From Whitmania pigra (taxonomy: Eukaryota > Annelida > Clitellata > Hirudinida > Haemopidae), in contig JAJTWR010000026.1 of the NCBI GenBank assembly GCA_021613335.1, forward strand, positions 212,501 through 276,500: DNA of 64,000 nucleotides, in the 5' to 3' direction. This document shows positions 47,338-60,009 of the stretch, one piece after another. The translations under genes were made by a program, and so were the position numbers. Numbering within the stretch: the first letter of the stretch is position 1; each line of letters starts with the position of its first letter. The notes beneath the pieces are model-generated. The model was not told the DNA's origin and searched no databases. It saw only the letters and a program-made list of their open reading frames with translations.

Positions 47338-48704
47338 ATTAACATATTCTATTTTTTTAGAAAATGATAATTCTCTTACCCCTATTTCCTAAAAAGTGTT
47401 TAAAATTTGTTGGATGGGTAAGTGAATAGAGACAGTTTTATTCCTACACCAGAGGTTTAAGGGAACATAAAATCCTGTTGCAAATATTGAACCAGAATAG
47501 TTTCATCAAAGAAGATTCTTTAGCCTCGAGGAAAGTTTGTAATCTAGTCAATTTCTAAATACCTGCTGGTATGTGCCATAGAGTAACAAACCTGACTGTA
47601 TACGGCAAAATCATCAAAGCATCTCACCACGCTGACTGAAACAGCTCAATTGGAGAGATGCCCCAAAAAACATTTTTTCAATAGCTAATTCATTCACAAA
47701 ATTAACATTTACAAGATCGTGTTTTAAAAAACACGCAGGAATTATTTCAGGTTTGTGAATGATTGGGTTGATAAAGAAAAGGCAGCAAACTTAAATCGTT
47801 TAAAAAAGTTTATTAATTTTTTTGATTAATTAAATAATTATTTTATTAATTGTTTCTATTCACCTCTACAAGACATCGCTCTTGTGACCTCTTCATGACC
47901 GGTTAAAATTTATTCAGCGGAGGCATTAAAATTGCAGATGTTATTCAATGTGTTCGTTTATGACTGTAGGGACCATCAATATCTAACATTTTAAAAAAGT
48001 GCGAAAATGTATCCAAACTTAATCTCAATGATTAAAAACTAAAAATTTCTAACAGTGAGGCTAATAATTTAGTTTAATTAAACTTATCCATTAACGTTTT
48101 GATGATTCACTTATTTAACTAATTAAAATTCAATAAGAAAACTAAAAAATAATTATAGGCGGCAGATTTAAAAAGCATGCCTTCATATTTAAATGAGGAC
48201 CACAGTGCAATTTATTGGCCAAAAAGATCGAATTAATGTTGCCAATTATGTGACATCCTAACTAAAGATGCTCTTGACAAATTGAAACGCGACTTCAGTG
48301 ATGAATGAGAGTAATAACATGCATAACAATGGAAAATGGATTAGTATGTTTTAAGGCGGAAAAATTGACGTAACTAATATCTAGAAATAATCACGGATGG
48401 TGGAAAATTATTTATTTAATAAAAAGTACATAATCTTTGCAAAAATCTTGCTAACATATGACTTAACTATAAATGGTAACATAAAGCTATAAATTAATTA
48501 GTCACTTAATGTACCATGTTTAAATAATTTTGGCTTAAAATAGCAATGGTTAAAATGAATAATCTATTCAATAAGAAAAGATTTGTTCTTGATGTAGAAA
48601 ATTTGTCACCTGTGCAAAACAAAAAAATATGTTAAATAATTCTAAAATATATTTTACGATGAATATATTTTAAATTTATTTGTAACAATTTTTTTTGATT
48701 CAAT
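47338..48704. other. Intergenic, nothing recognised
   Basis: No exon chain, RNA gene or transposon ends seen between the orphan exon and gene C. Confidence 0.45.
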
Positions 48705-51411
48705 TCAACAAAAAAATGTTTTATCACATAAGCAATATTTTTGGTCTGACACGCTGCAACTTGTCTCAACAATCGAACAATTCTTCATTACAGTATCTGC
48801 AAAAAAAAAAAGCTAATTGAATCCGCCGCCAATTTAGTCTATATATTTAACTAAAATACATTTAGTTTATATATGGAAATAATTATTGGCATTCTTTTTA
48901 ATTATAAATTTATCGACATATTTTCTGGTAATTCTGTTCAATTACTAGTTGAAGAACTCTAATTCATTATCTCAACTTTTAAAAGTTCATAAGTTATTAT
49001 TTAAAATTAATGTTCACTTATTTAATACTTTAATTTAAATAATTGAAATATAGGTATTGTTAATAATAGGATCGTTAGCATAAAATAACGTTAATCTGCA
49101 TTGCTGACGTTTATTGGAATAAGAAACAAAGCTAGAACATAGTCAGGCAAGGGTAACTAAAGTTGTGTTAAATCAAATGTTTTGGGCAAATTTCTGAAAT
49201 CCCAGAAATGACATCTTTGAATGTAGTGGATTTTAAAAAGGTATGAAACACAAGGTTGATTTGATTGAAACCTTGATGGTCGAATGTTAATCAGAGAGGA
49301 AGTTATCAGATAGAAAGTTATCAGAAAGGAAGACAAGAACCTCAAAGACTTAATAAACCTTAAAGGTTAATAGCTTTATTTATCGCCATTAAATCATCCA
49401 TACCACACAAATTATCCTTGCAACTTTCTGCTCCACTGGGGCATTTGGAGCACGATACACCACTTTCGTAAGGCTTTTCTTCTCCCCGGTTTCCCCTACA
49501 AACACGGAACATCTTGATTTCCCCATACTTTTTATGTTTTTTAAGTTTACATGAACACTAACCTTATCATCGCAATAAATAAAATAAAATTTTATTAAAT
49601 TGAAGCCCTCATTCACGGCAAAATAAATAATTACGGGTGATAATAGCTGCAGACAGTATAGAAAAACTCTTTATCCGGGCAGTATGCCATGCCACATCCC
49701 AAGATGTATGAATTTTCCCACACAACCTGTCAACGGAGAAATTTCATAGTAAAATATATTAAAATCTTATTTTAAAAACTTAATTATCTTGGTTTATTTA
49801 AATATGTTAACAAAAAACACAATGCTTAAATCAAATTTTATTCATCATATCGAAGGTATGGATGCCTGAGTGTAATGTTGACAGACTGTCGTGCAATTAT
49901 TAGTTTCGTATTCATAGTGAATTAGTTCATTCGCCCATGAAGCCACAGCCGCAGTTATGTTTTGATCTGCAATTGCAATTGCTATTAATAATAAAATAAT
50001 TAATTATTGCAATTGCTATTAATAATAAAATAATTAATTGTTGCAATTGCTATTAATAATAAACTAATTAATTATTGCAATTGCTATTAATAATAAAATA
50101 ATTAATGATTGCAATTGCTATTAATAATAAAATAATTAATTATTGCAATTGCTATTAATAATAAAATAATTAATTGTTGCAATTGCTATTAATAATAAAA
50201 TAATTAATTATTGCAATTGCTATTAATAATAAAATAATTAATGATTGCAATTGCTATTAATAATAAAATAATTAATTATTGCAATTGCTATTAATAATAA
50301 AATAATTAATTGTTGCAATTGCTATTAATAATAAAATAATTAATTAGATAGCATCGGCCTGAGATCAAACTTTTAATTATTTTGATTGTGAGCCGATTAA
50401 ACAATAACATTTTAACCAATATACCATTCATTATAAGTTAAAAAAATCTAATATATAAATATAGTAATGAATTACTTTAAACTCGTTGCAAAGTATCAGG
50501 CTGTTGTAGGTTCATCTTTTGAATTAATTGCGTAAGTAACTTTCAAACTTTAACATTTAGTTTGATTTAATTTTTTGTTTTATTCAAACCTTTCAATAAA
50601 AATAAAATTTAAACGTTACCTCCTGAATATATATTTTGTCCCAATTCTTGAAATCTATTTTTAGAAAGATCTGGATTGCTATGTCCCCATCGACAAGTAT
50701 TGGCCCAGGTCTGAGAGACAGTTTCCAATTCTGATGACCAATACTTAAACAGAAAAATAAACATTAGCCAGTTACTGACATAATGCGTAAATATTACATG
50801 CATTAGTATTGTTGTTAGTGTTATTATTAATTACTGTAATATTAATTTAATAAATTGATTCAAGAAAAATGCAAGACATTAAAATAAAATAAGAACTACA
50901 AAATAAATTGGTTTAGTACAATAGCAGACCTACCATTCGTTGCATTCTCGAGGCTGATGGTTTAACCTTTGACCTCCAGTGGTTGTGAGTTTCGATGAAT
51001 TCAATTCTTTCGGCTAGGTTCAATTTATTCTTACCAACTTGTCTTTTGTTGATGAAAGATCGGCCCTGCATTTGATACATATTTTAAACAATCAACTTTC
51101 TCAATCATTTTTTTCATCACGATAAAATATTTATACTGCAATCCTAAAATAATATTTAACAGATTATTAATCATTTTACAAAGCATTTGTAATTATTTTG
51201 AACCTTGTTAACTTTTGTTGTCGAGATGTCAAATAATGTTAGTATGAGAAACATGACTTTCAATGATTATTGTTAATTTCCGCTTAGAGATAAAAATAAT
51301 TTATATTAAACTCACCCGATGCCTATGATCTACCGCAATGCTCATAACTACAGGCCAGTGTTGGTGAAACATCAAAGGTCCCAATAAAAAATACAGCAAC
51401 AAATCTCTCAT
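48705..51411 (-). CDS. CRISP-like CAP protein C, 7 exons
   Basis: Exons 51411-51316, 51065-50934, 50743-50620, 49966-49866, 49726-49635, 49495-49404, 48796-48705; 242 residues. Signal peptide LLLYFLLGPLMFHQHW; CAP motifs ETHNHWRSKVKP, YWSSELETVSQTWANTC, GQNIYSGG, CQHYTQVVWENSYILGCG, VCSYYHPGN; hinge KPYESGVSCSKCPSGAESCK; tail CSIVETSCSVSDQKYCLC followed by a six-residue extension (DKTFFC) that adds one cysteine and is absent from A, B and D. Intron 4 starts with GC. Intron 3 holds a 34-bp repeat array, and a hAT transposon lies upstream of the start codon. Confidence 0.92.
49968..50342. repeat. 34-bp tandem repeat with higher-order pattern, CRISP C intron 3
   Basis: Eleven copies of a 34-base unit (ATTGCAATTGCTATTAATAA plus TAAAATAATTAATT) begin immediately beside exon 4. 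Single-base variants at the unit junction recur with a period of four units, giving a 136-bp higher-order unit. Confidence 0.92.
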
Positions 51412-51576
51412 AACATATGGTGTTCGGCTTCCCAGTGTTGAATATTGCTGAAGGACAATGTCGACCAGAACTGCCTCCTAATGTTTCGAAACTAATTTTT
51501 TAAACAACTTCTTGAAATTTTATTTAATTTGGTTTAACGATTGTAAACGCAACTTAAAAGCAAATGAACAAAGTTA

Positions 51577-52935
51577 CAGTGTTGTGCAGTATCGAATTAC
51601 ATGTAATTCGTTACTGTAATTAATTACATTTTTTGTTAATTTTTACTTGTAACAATTACAAAAAAAAATTTGTACTCTTACTTGTAACAAATTACTATTT
51701 TTGGTCATACTTTTAATTCGTTACCTTTTTGGCGCAAGACGTTACAAAGTAACATAAATAACATTTTAAATTAGTTTAATTTATTTAAAAATTTAAATTC
51801 TAGATTGTTATTCTTTGGTTCGTTCGAGAACCTTCCCCTTCCCGATCATCGCTCATTTGTTATTGTGGTTATCGCCGGTCGTTTTTGTTTTAAATCTGAA
51901 ATTGTTGATTAGTCATACCGAAGCTTTTTTAATATATATATTATATACATATAATAATATAAGATTTAATATATCGTAGTATGGATTCATTTGAAACCAT
52001 TTTTAGTGTCGTTAGCGAAGATAAGAGGAACAAGGGTAAAGATAGTCCGTGGCCGTATTTGAACAAAATGTTCAGATTTCAATCAAAGGAAAATCATATA
52101 AGTATGCATGCCTACTCTGCCAACAGAAACAAAAACTACATGTTCAGCATATGAAGGTTCTTCATCTAACTTGAAGAACCACGTGGAACGCATGCATCCA
52201 ACAGAAGTTAAGGAATATGGTATATCTGTTGCTAACGATTGTCAAGCTTGATGAGAAACTGGTAGCCAAAATAGCATCTTCTAATGCAGCAAAGATGGAC
52301 GAGCTTTGAGCTCTCGTTCATCTGATGCTGACAGTATTGAAGACAGTTTCTTCAATTGCACAAGGTCAACTGATATTCTAATGCAGTATCTTCGAGACCG
52401 ATCAGATGACATGAACATTATTACTGGAAGCGATACCCTGAAGAAATTATTTATCCAGTTGAACACTCCTCTGCCAGCTAGTGCAGCTGTTGAACGTTTA
52501 TTCAGCTCTGCTCGTATGACAAAGAACAGCTGAAGGACCATAATGAGTGACAAACTATTCGAGGACTTAGTTATGTTAAAAATAAACAAAAATTTGTGAT
52601 TGTAATGTAATAAATAATAAAAACACCAAAAGAATGCATTAGTTCAAATGTTATTACTTAATGACTGTTAGTACTAGCAGTTAATACCAGTAATTGTTTT
52701 AACGATAAGAGAAACAATTCCTTTTAAATAATACGGAATGATGTATGATCACAATAATGGCGGCATCAAAGTTACTTGTAATTTTTACTTAAAAGTAACT
52801 TTTAGACGCTGTAACTTTTAACTTTTACTTGAGTAAATTTTTGAGACAATACTCTTACTTATACTTAAGTAGCTTTTTGAGGTATTACTTTTACTTGTAA
52901 CTAGTTACCGAAATGAGGTAATTTTTACAACACTG
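51577..52935 (+). mobile_element. hAT element with BED finger remnant, upstream of CRISP C
   Basis: Ends CAGTGTTGT and ACAACACTG with exact 8-bp duplications CAAAGTTA at 51,569-51,576 and 52,936-52,943. From 51,981 the plus strand starts a frame (MDSFETIFSVVSEDK) that runs into a BED zinc-finger relic (CLLCQQ...LKNHVERMHP) after a frameshift; the C-terminal LPASAAVERLFSSARM piece is at 52,306-52,533. The catalytic middle is deleted. Confidence 0.95.
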
Positions 52936-53202
52936 CAAAGTTACCTGATATCAATTTAAAATCTTAAAATTTATCTCTGTATGGTAAATATTTAACAAGT
53001 AAAATACTTCTCAAAGATTGCAAACTACAAAATGAAACTATGAAGGACCTCAGTGGACAAATTTTTAAATAAATTTTAAATGAAGATTTAAATAATGTTT
53101 GATAAATTCACGAATAATAACTTTATTATTTAACGAAATTAAACATAAGTATTGCTTGAATTGACATGTTGTATTCAGCTCGTTACAAAATAAAGTTGAA
53201 TA

Positions 53203-53275
53203 GGTTACCAGGCATTTCGCAACAAACAACAACAATGACGCAAACTCAGTTTATAGGTTTAATCAGTCCATGCCT
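53203..53275 (-). promoter_or_regulatory. Conserved upstream block of CRISP gene C
   Basis: Minus-strand CCTATAAACTGAG, then TTTGCGTCATTGTTG and GAAATGCCTGGTAACC. It is about 1.79 kb before the start codon, but only about 425 bp once the hAT insertion is subtracted. Most similar to the block of gene D. Confidence 0.5.
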
Positions 53276-54062
53276 AATGAGTTACATTTTCTGTATTAAT
53301 AGGTTTTTATATTATTAAAAATAGGTTATGAAATGTCCTCAATCAAATTCAAGCTGTTAATCTATTCCTTATTGCTATAAACTCGAGTGAAGGATCTCAA
53401 GCAATCTGTTAAAAATGCATAACTTCAAATCTCAAGGCAGGGCTGGCAGCCCATTTGGACCTAGCCAAAAATTGTCATAAAAATTAGTATCCAAAAAACG
53501 AGGATAACCTCATTGCAGAGACGCATTCCCAAACATTTAAAGCGAGGATTATAAAACACGAGTCAAAAGGATGAGATTCTTAGTAATTTGATATTTTTTC
53601 AAATCTTTTCATTTTCAACAAAATTTAATTTATATCACGAAAGCTTGAGAACAATATGTACTACAAGCAGCAACAATCAACGTCAAATGCAACAACAGAA
53701 ATGTAATGAAATATACATTTGCAGATGTTCAAAATAAAATAGAATATTACTAGTAAAACATATGGCATGGATTTTACAATTTTTAACACATCGTGATGAT
53801 TCTAATAAACGTATTTAATTTGTTTAAACAATGTAAAGTAATGCGCAACAAGTTTTAACTCAATTGTTGGACACAAAAACAAAATACAAAAGAAATATTA
53901 GTCGTCCTGACGAGACAAGGTTTGCTCTTGCGGTTAAGTATGCAAGTTCATCTGTTCGAAAACAAATCACTTAATAAATTTTATTTAATTTATTCGTTTT
54001 AAATGGCATTAGATTTTGAAAAATATTATATTGAAAAGTTATAGAGGATTGGTTCATAATGT

Positions 54063-57000
54063 TTAACCGCATAAGCAATATTCCTCCATTGTTACATTAC
54101 AACGTGTTTCAACATCAGCACATGCATTCTTTATATCTGAGTATTAAATTGCTTAATTTTAAATTTAAATAATCATCTTTTACTGATTAATTATTTTGGT
54201 TTTCGTCTGTTCAAATTATTGTAATTGAAATCAAGGAATTAAGCCACAATTAATTAATTAATTAATAATTACTAATAATAAGCAGCTTTTACGAACTACA
54301 CATATTATTCTTGCAATCGTCTTTTCCATAGTAACATTGTGAGCAAGATACTCCTTTCTCATAAGGTTTCTTTCCCGCTTTATTGCCTCTAAAACATTGG
54401 AAGAGCAATATTATATAATCCTATTATGTATGCTTCTCTAAATTAAGACATTGTTTTGTTCAAAAATAATTAACTTAGATGAGAATAATTATCGTTAATC
54501 TACAAATAGTTTTTAAAATTTCCGAAACAAATTTACAAGTAATACAGAAACGTAATTACGGATGGTAATAGTTGCAGACAATATAGTGATAGTTCAAATC
54601 TGGGCAGAAGGTCACCCCGCACCCTAAAATGTAGGAACTTTCCCATATAACCTGTTGTTAAAGAAGTAATATCATTACATCATTACATCATTAAAGTTTT
54701 AATTACTGAATAAATTTCATGATTCAGGTTAACAATTGCCAATCAAAACGGGAACCTATTCTTCTGTTTGTACTTTAATTGTTAATTAATCTTGCATAAA
54801 ACTGATTTATAAGAATATTTAGTCTTAAAGTTGATTTGCCTGCGTATAAGGATCACAAGCTGAGATGTTGCAGCTGTTGGTGTCGAAAATGTAATCCTTC
54901 GCTGCGCTCGCCCATTCAGCTACCACTGCGGATATGTTTAATTGAGCTGCAAAACGATTTATTCAGGCTTTTATTAAATGAAGCGTTAAGTATTAATTTA
55001 ATTAGTTAACTAGATTATTAATTTTTCACTTATTTATTTATATTATGATACAAACACAAAATAAAAGCCAGTAAAAAAGCATTAAATTTGAACCAATGTA
55101 AAAATTATCAAGGCAACATTAAAAACTCCACTTATTAGCACACTAATATCCCAAGCAGGGTAACAACTAATAATATTATTTATTTTATTATTTAATTTAA
55201 TTTTTATTTTTATTTTATTTTATTAAGCGGGTAGAGGACCAAAGCCTTTTACCTGCCCACTATCAAACAGCAAAACATTGAAGAAAGAAACGAGAGGTTC
55301 AATCAGTAGTGAAGGAGAAAAGGTGGCAAGTCATATTCATTGAGGAGGGAGGTGAACCGACTATAGGTGCTAGCTGAGACAATACTATTAGATAGATTAT
55401 TCCAGATGTTAATTATTCGATTTGTGAAAAAATATTTGGTTTTGTCTATTGCACAAAAAAAAAATGATCTTAGTTTAAATTGATGACCTCTAGTTGATGA
55501 GTAGTTTGCAAAATGAGTATGGTTTTTAAGGTGAGTTGATGTTAAATTATAATAAGCTGAGCTCAGCTATTAAACGGCAATATTCAAGCGATTTAAGTTG
55601 TAGAGCCTTGAGCCGATCTTGGTACTTTAGCTGTCTGACAATAGGGATGGCTTTGATAAATTTCTTTTGAATTTTTTCAATGTTCTCGATCAGGTATTTA
55701 TGGTGAGGGTTCCAGACCTGACAGCTGTACTCAAGGATTGGTCTGACATATACTCAGAAAGCTTTGGTGAGAAGATTCTTGTCCCTAGAGGTAAATGATT
55801 TGAGAATCAGTCTTGAACTGACTGCAGCCTTGTGTCTGATCCATTGAGAGTGATTTGTAAAGTTTAATATCGTCAGAAAATAGTTTAATTGTGATATCCC
55901 TAGGTAGGGAGTCGACTACGTCATTGATGTAGAAACATTAGAAAGAGAGTAGGACCCAAAACACTACCCTGTGGCACACCACTACACATGCTGTTTTCTT
56001 TGATACAGAAAGTCGGAAATGCACTGAAACAAGTTTCTAGTAACACCATACGATTTAACTTTGTTCAGTAATTTCGGAGGAGATACAGAATCAATGACTT
56101 TTTTTTATTATAAACATTGTTATATTATAAACATTTAATTAACACGAGTTGTTATACTAATACTATTACGCTAATTTCCCAAGCAATGTTAACAACCAAT
56201 AATGCTATTATTATTATAATCATTTAATTAATACAAGTTGTTATACATTGTCAAGGCAAGTCAAAACAAAACGGAGCATTTACTTGCCGCATGGATGTTT
56301 TGTCCCAGTGTCTTGTATTTATTCAAACTAAGATCTGGAAACCCAGGCCCTCCTTTGCATTCTTTCGTCCACATCTGAGCAGATTCTTCAACTTCTGATG
56401 ACCAGTACTTAAGCAGGAGTTTAAGAGTCATCAATTAATAAATTAACTAGCCCATAATTTGATATTCCACCATCAGCGTTTCTGGTGATGTGAAATTAAT
56501 AAGAAAAGTCAATGTTTTTTAAAGTTTATAGTTGAATATTTGATCATATGATTTGTTTGATACATTTTTTTATTTCCCTTAATTCTATTTTTCATTTTTG
56601 TTTTTATAATTTTTTTTTTTTATGTTTTTCCTATTATCATTAGTTTCACAAACCATTTATCATAACTTTAATATTATTTGAAATGTTTGTAATTAATTTT
56701 ATTATTATTTTTATATTTTTTTATTTTATTTGTACTATTACAAAAGTGAGTTATCAATTTAATCAATATTTTTAGTTTTACATTTTTAATTGATTGCTAT
56801 TATTATTTTTCTGCCTTTGACTTTGGTAATAAAGAATCAAAATAAAATAAATATGCACATTGTTATTATTAAATGTAGCTGTTAGACACTGATTTATTAT
56901 TATTTTTAGTAAAAAAAGCAATTACAAATTGTAAGTATTAGAAAAAAAAGGTATCTTATGATAAGAGTTGATATATGTTTATATTGTTTAAATACTAAGC

Positions 57001-57784
57001 CCTCACCTGCATACAGTAATTAAGCTGGTAACATATGTATGCAATTTTTTATTTATTGAAAAGACTGTTTTAAATATTGTTTATTATTTACATATTATTG
57101 GTTTAGTTGAAAACAAATGCGACAAAATTAGACAAATGAGAAGAACAACTAAACAATAATATATTTTCATAAGTAGTAGATCTAAATCTACATGAGACTA
57201 CATGAGACATTTGCACTTTGCAACCATATTTTCATATATAAAATGACTATTTGCTTTGGCAATATCAAATCGAGCCAATTAAGCCAGAAGAATTTTTATT
57301 ATTAAGCCTTAAGCCGTGTAAGCTGTCAAGCATCGGCTAGCGAGCTAAAACTTTTTCAAGTTGATCTGGTTTCTTAAAAACCTTTGGCTCCCAAGCCTAG
57401 GTTATACCAACGACAAATAAATAAATTTAACATTCGCTAAATAATTTAAATAAACAAATTATGTGTTGATTACCATTCGATACATTTTAGTGGCCGTTGG
57501 GTCGACTCTGCTCCTCCAATAATGATGGGCCTCAATGAATTCAACTCGTTCTTCATTTGTCAGTCCGTCTCTTTTGTTGTTCTGATGTTGCAATAAACTT
57601 TTAAGCTTTCTTTTGATAAATATCACTGTTAGGCTTAATTTATAAATCATTCATTACAGACATCTCATTAAAGTGATAATTTGTTGTATAAATACATTTA
57701 ATTAATTATTCTCACCAAGTCAGTACATTTCAGTGCTAGTGAGTGCAGCACTAAAATCAATGGGAAATACGGGAACAACTTCAT
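54063..57784 (-). CDS. CRISP-like CAP protein D, 7 exons
   Basis: Exons 57784-57716, 57581-57474, 56407-56284, 54946-54840, 54651-54560, 54388-54297, 54136-54063; 221 residues, the shortest of the four. Signal peptide LFPYFPLILVLHSLAL; CAP motifs EAHHYWRSRVDP, YWSSEVEESAQMWTKEC, GQNIHAA, CDPYTQVIWESSYILGCG, VCNYYHPGN; hinge KPYEKGVSCSQCYYGKDDCK; tail CADVETRCNVTMEEYCLCG. The otherwise conserved histidine of the HYTQ motif is a proline here, so the CAP metal-binding pocket is probably altered. Exons 1 and 2 are shorter than in the paralogues. Intron 3 carries a LINE fragment. Confidence 0.9.
55190..56100 (-). mobile_element. CR1-like LINE 3' part, copy 2, in CRISP D intron 3
   Basis: Matches copy 1 at over roughly 800 bp, including the AAATA-type tail (55,190-55,230) and the C-terminal RT region, but without the Tc1. 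It extends further 5' with a PQGSVLGP motif near 55,960 and SVSPPKLLNKVKSYGVTRNL at 56,090-56,030. Stops and a 5' truncation show it is dead. Confidence 0.88.
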
Positions 57785-57887
57785 CGTTGTTTATTCCAAG
57801 TGTCAAATGAGTCAAAGTTATTCAGATGACGATGCAAATGTTTTTAATTACATCGTCGTTAGCAATGTTTCTACAACAGTACAACGG

Positions 57888-58324
<437 letters not shown>

Positions 58325-58560
58325 AGGTTTATGTTTTAATGCGTTTGCCTCCTTTCCAGCAAACCTTTAAAATCCTTTAAGAATTCCAAAATTGCACTTC
58401 AAAATTCAAACTAAGTACAAATGTTCGCTAGGACATTTATTGCTAATAATCTAAATATTTTAAATACATGCCAATTATGTATATCAACTTGTGCTATAAA
58501 TTAATATAAATGCTGTTTGAATTAACTTGTTTTTAAGTTGTTACAAAAGAAAATATATTC

Positions 58561-58600
58561 GGTTACTAAGCATTTGGTAACAAACAACATTGACGACATA
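58561..58600 (-). promoter_or_regulatory. Conserved upstream block of CRISP gene D
   Basis: Minus-strand GTATGTCGTCAATGTTG then CCAAATGCTTAGTAACC, aligned with the block of gene C. About 780 bp before the start codon, or about 340 bp without the AAT repeat. Confidence 0.45.
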
Positions 58601-58742
58601 CGTTCAATTCAATGGTTGATAGTGTAGCATGGTAAATTTTAGTATTTATATGTTTATCTTAAAAAATTAATTGTTGGGTTTTATCTCTTTTCTTTTACAA
58701 TCTCCTTGGAATAAATAGTAGTTAGAAAAAGCAGAAGGCAAA

Positions 58743-59273
58743 TCTATATATATAAAACAAGGATTTTGTATGTATGTATGTATATTTCTTATACAAATCT
58801 TTAATTCTGAACCGATTTGATTGAAACTTGAAACACTTGAGTACGTTGACTATGGGTTCAGTTTAGTCTGTTTTGCAAAAAATCGATAAATTATTTTACG
58901 TTTTATTACCAAAAAACCGGAAGAGCGTGATTCATGTACTTGAGCTTTTAGATTATATTGAAAATATTCCGTTTTATAATTTAAAAAATCACATTTTTTA
59001 TTATTTAACGATGATTTAATATTAGTGTTATTTTGGTAGCCATCTTATTCCGTTTGCCATTAGTAATTTATTAAATAGCGTTGTATTCGTTATATTGCAA
59101 ATATTATTTTATTTAGTCAAGTACATTTTTTTTCTGGAAAGTTTTTGTGATCCTTAAAAAAATTCTTTTACAAATGTAATAAAATAATTCATATTAATAA
59201 AAAAAGTTTATTCTATACATGAAGTTTATTCATTTGCAAATCTATTACCGGGCAAAGCCAGGTAAACAGCTAG
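58743..59273 (+). mobile_element. Non-autonomous Helitron (531 bp)
   Basis: Begins TCTATATATATAAAACAAGG and ends with the hairpin ACCGGGCAAAGCCAGGT followed by AAACAGCTAG. The element sits between A (58,742) and T (59,274) without a target duplication, as Helitrons do. No Rep/helicase coding. Confidence 0.85.
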
Positions 59274-60009
59274 TTAATTTATTCATAAATTCAAAATACA
59301 ACGAAGTCTACATCTTATCAAAAATTTTAAGTTTACAAAAAGTTTACGGTGAGATATTAAAGGCTTTAATTGGTATTAGCAGATATGTTTAAGTACAGTA
59401 ATAGTTTTAATAGTAGTTTTTTGTCCAAGTATGAGGGCTTCAGTTATTACTGTCTCCGAAAACATCTCTGCCAAAAAAGACACATAATTATATTATATTT
59501 TTATGACAACAAAATGAAATAGAGTGATCAGACGGCCATGAACGTACACGCTGCCATCAATTCATTTCAGTTAACTAGAAGTTGATGATGAGACACAAAC
59601 TGGTGCATCGGATATGGCAATGATCCACGTTTCTGTTTACCACATGCTTGCAAATATCGGGTTTGTGCCACCAGCAGACATCAAAATATTTTATTTAAAT
59701 TTTGGTTAACAAGCTGACCGAAAATTTTAACGATGTTTTATTATTGAATTTCTTGCAACAAAAATCTTTTTGAAATGGGTTGAGTTCATCCGGTTCAACA
59801 TAATAAATTAAATTACTTGATAAACCTAATTAATTTGAAATATTTATCGATCATAATATTCACAATCTTTTTTCGAGCCTCGTAAAAACGATTTGGCAAA
59901 AAAATAAATAAAAATAACTCCAGCATCATTGGCATCTCTCAGCATTCTTGTTATCTAGAACAGACAATTTGAAATTACATTTCAAACTAAATAACCAAAA
60001 TCAACAATT

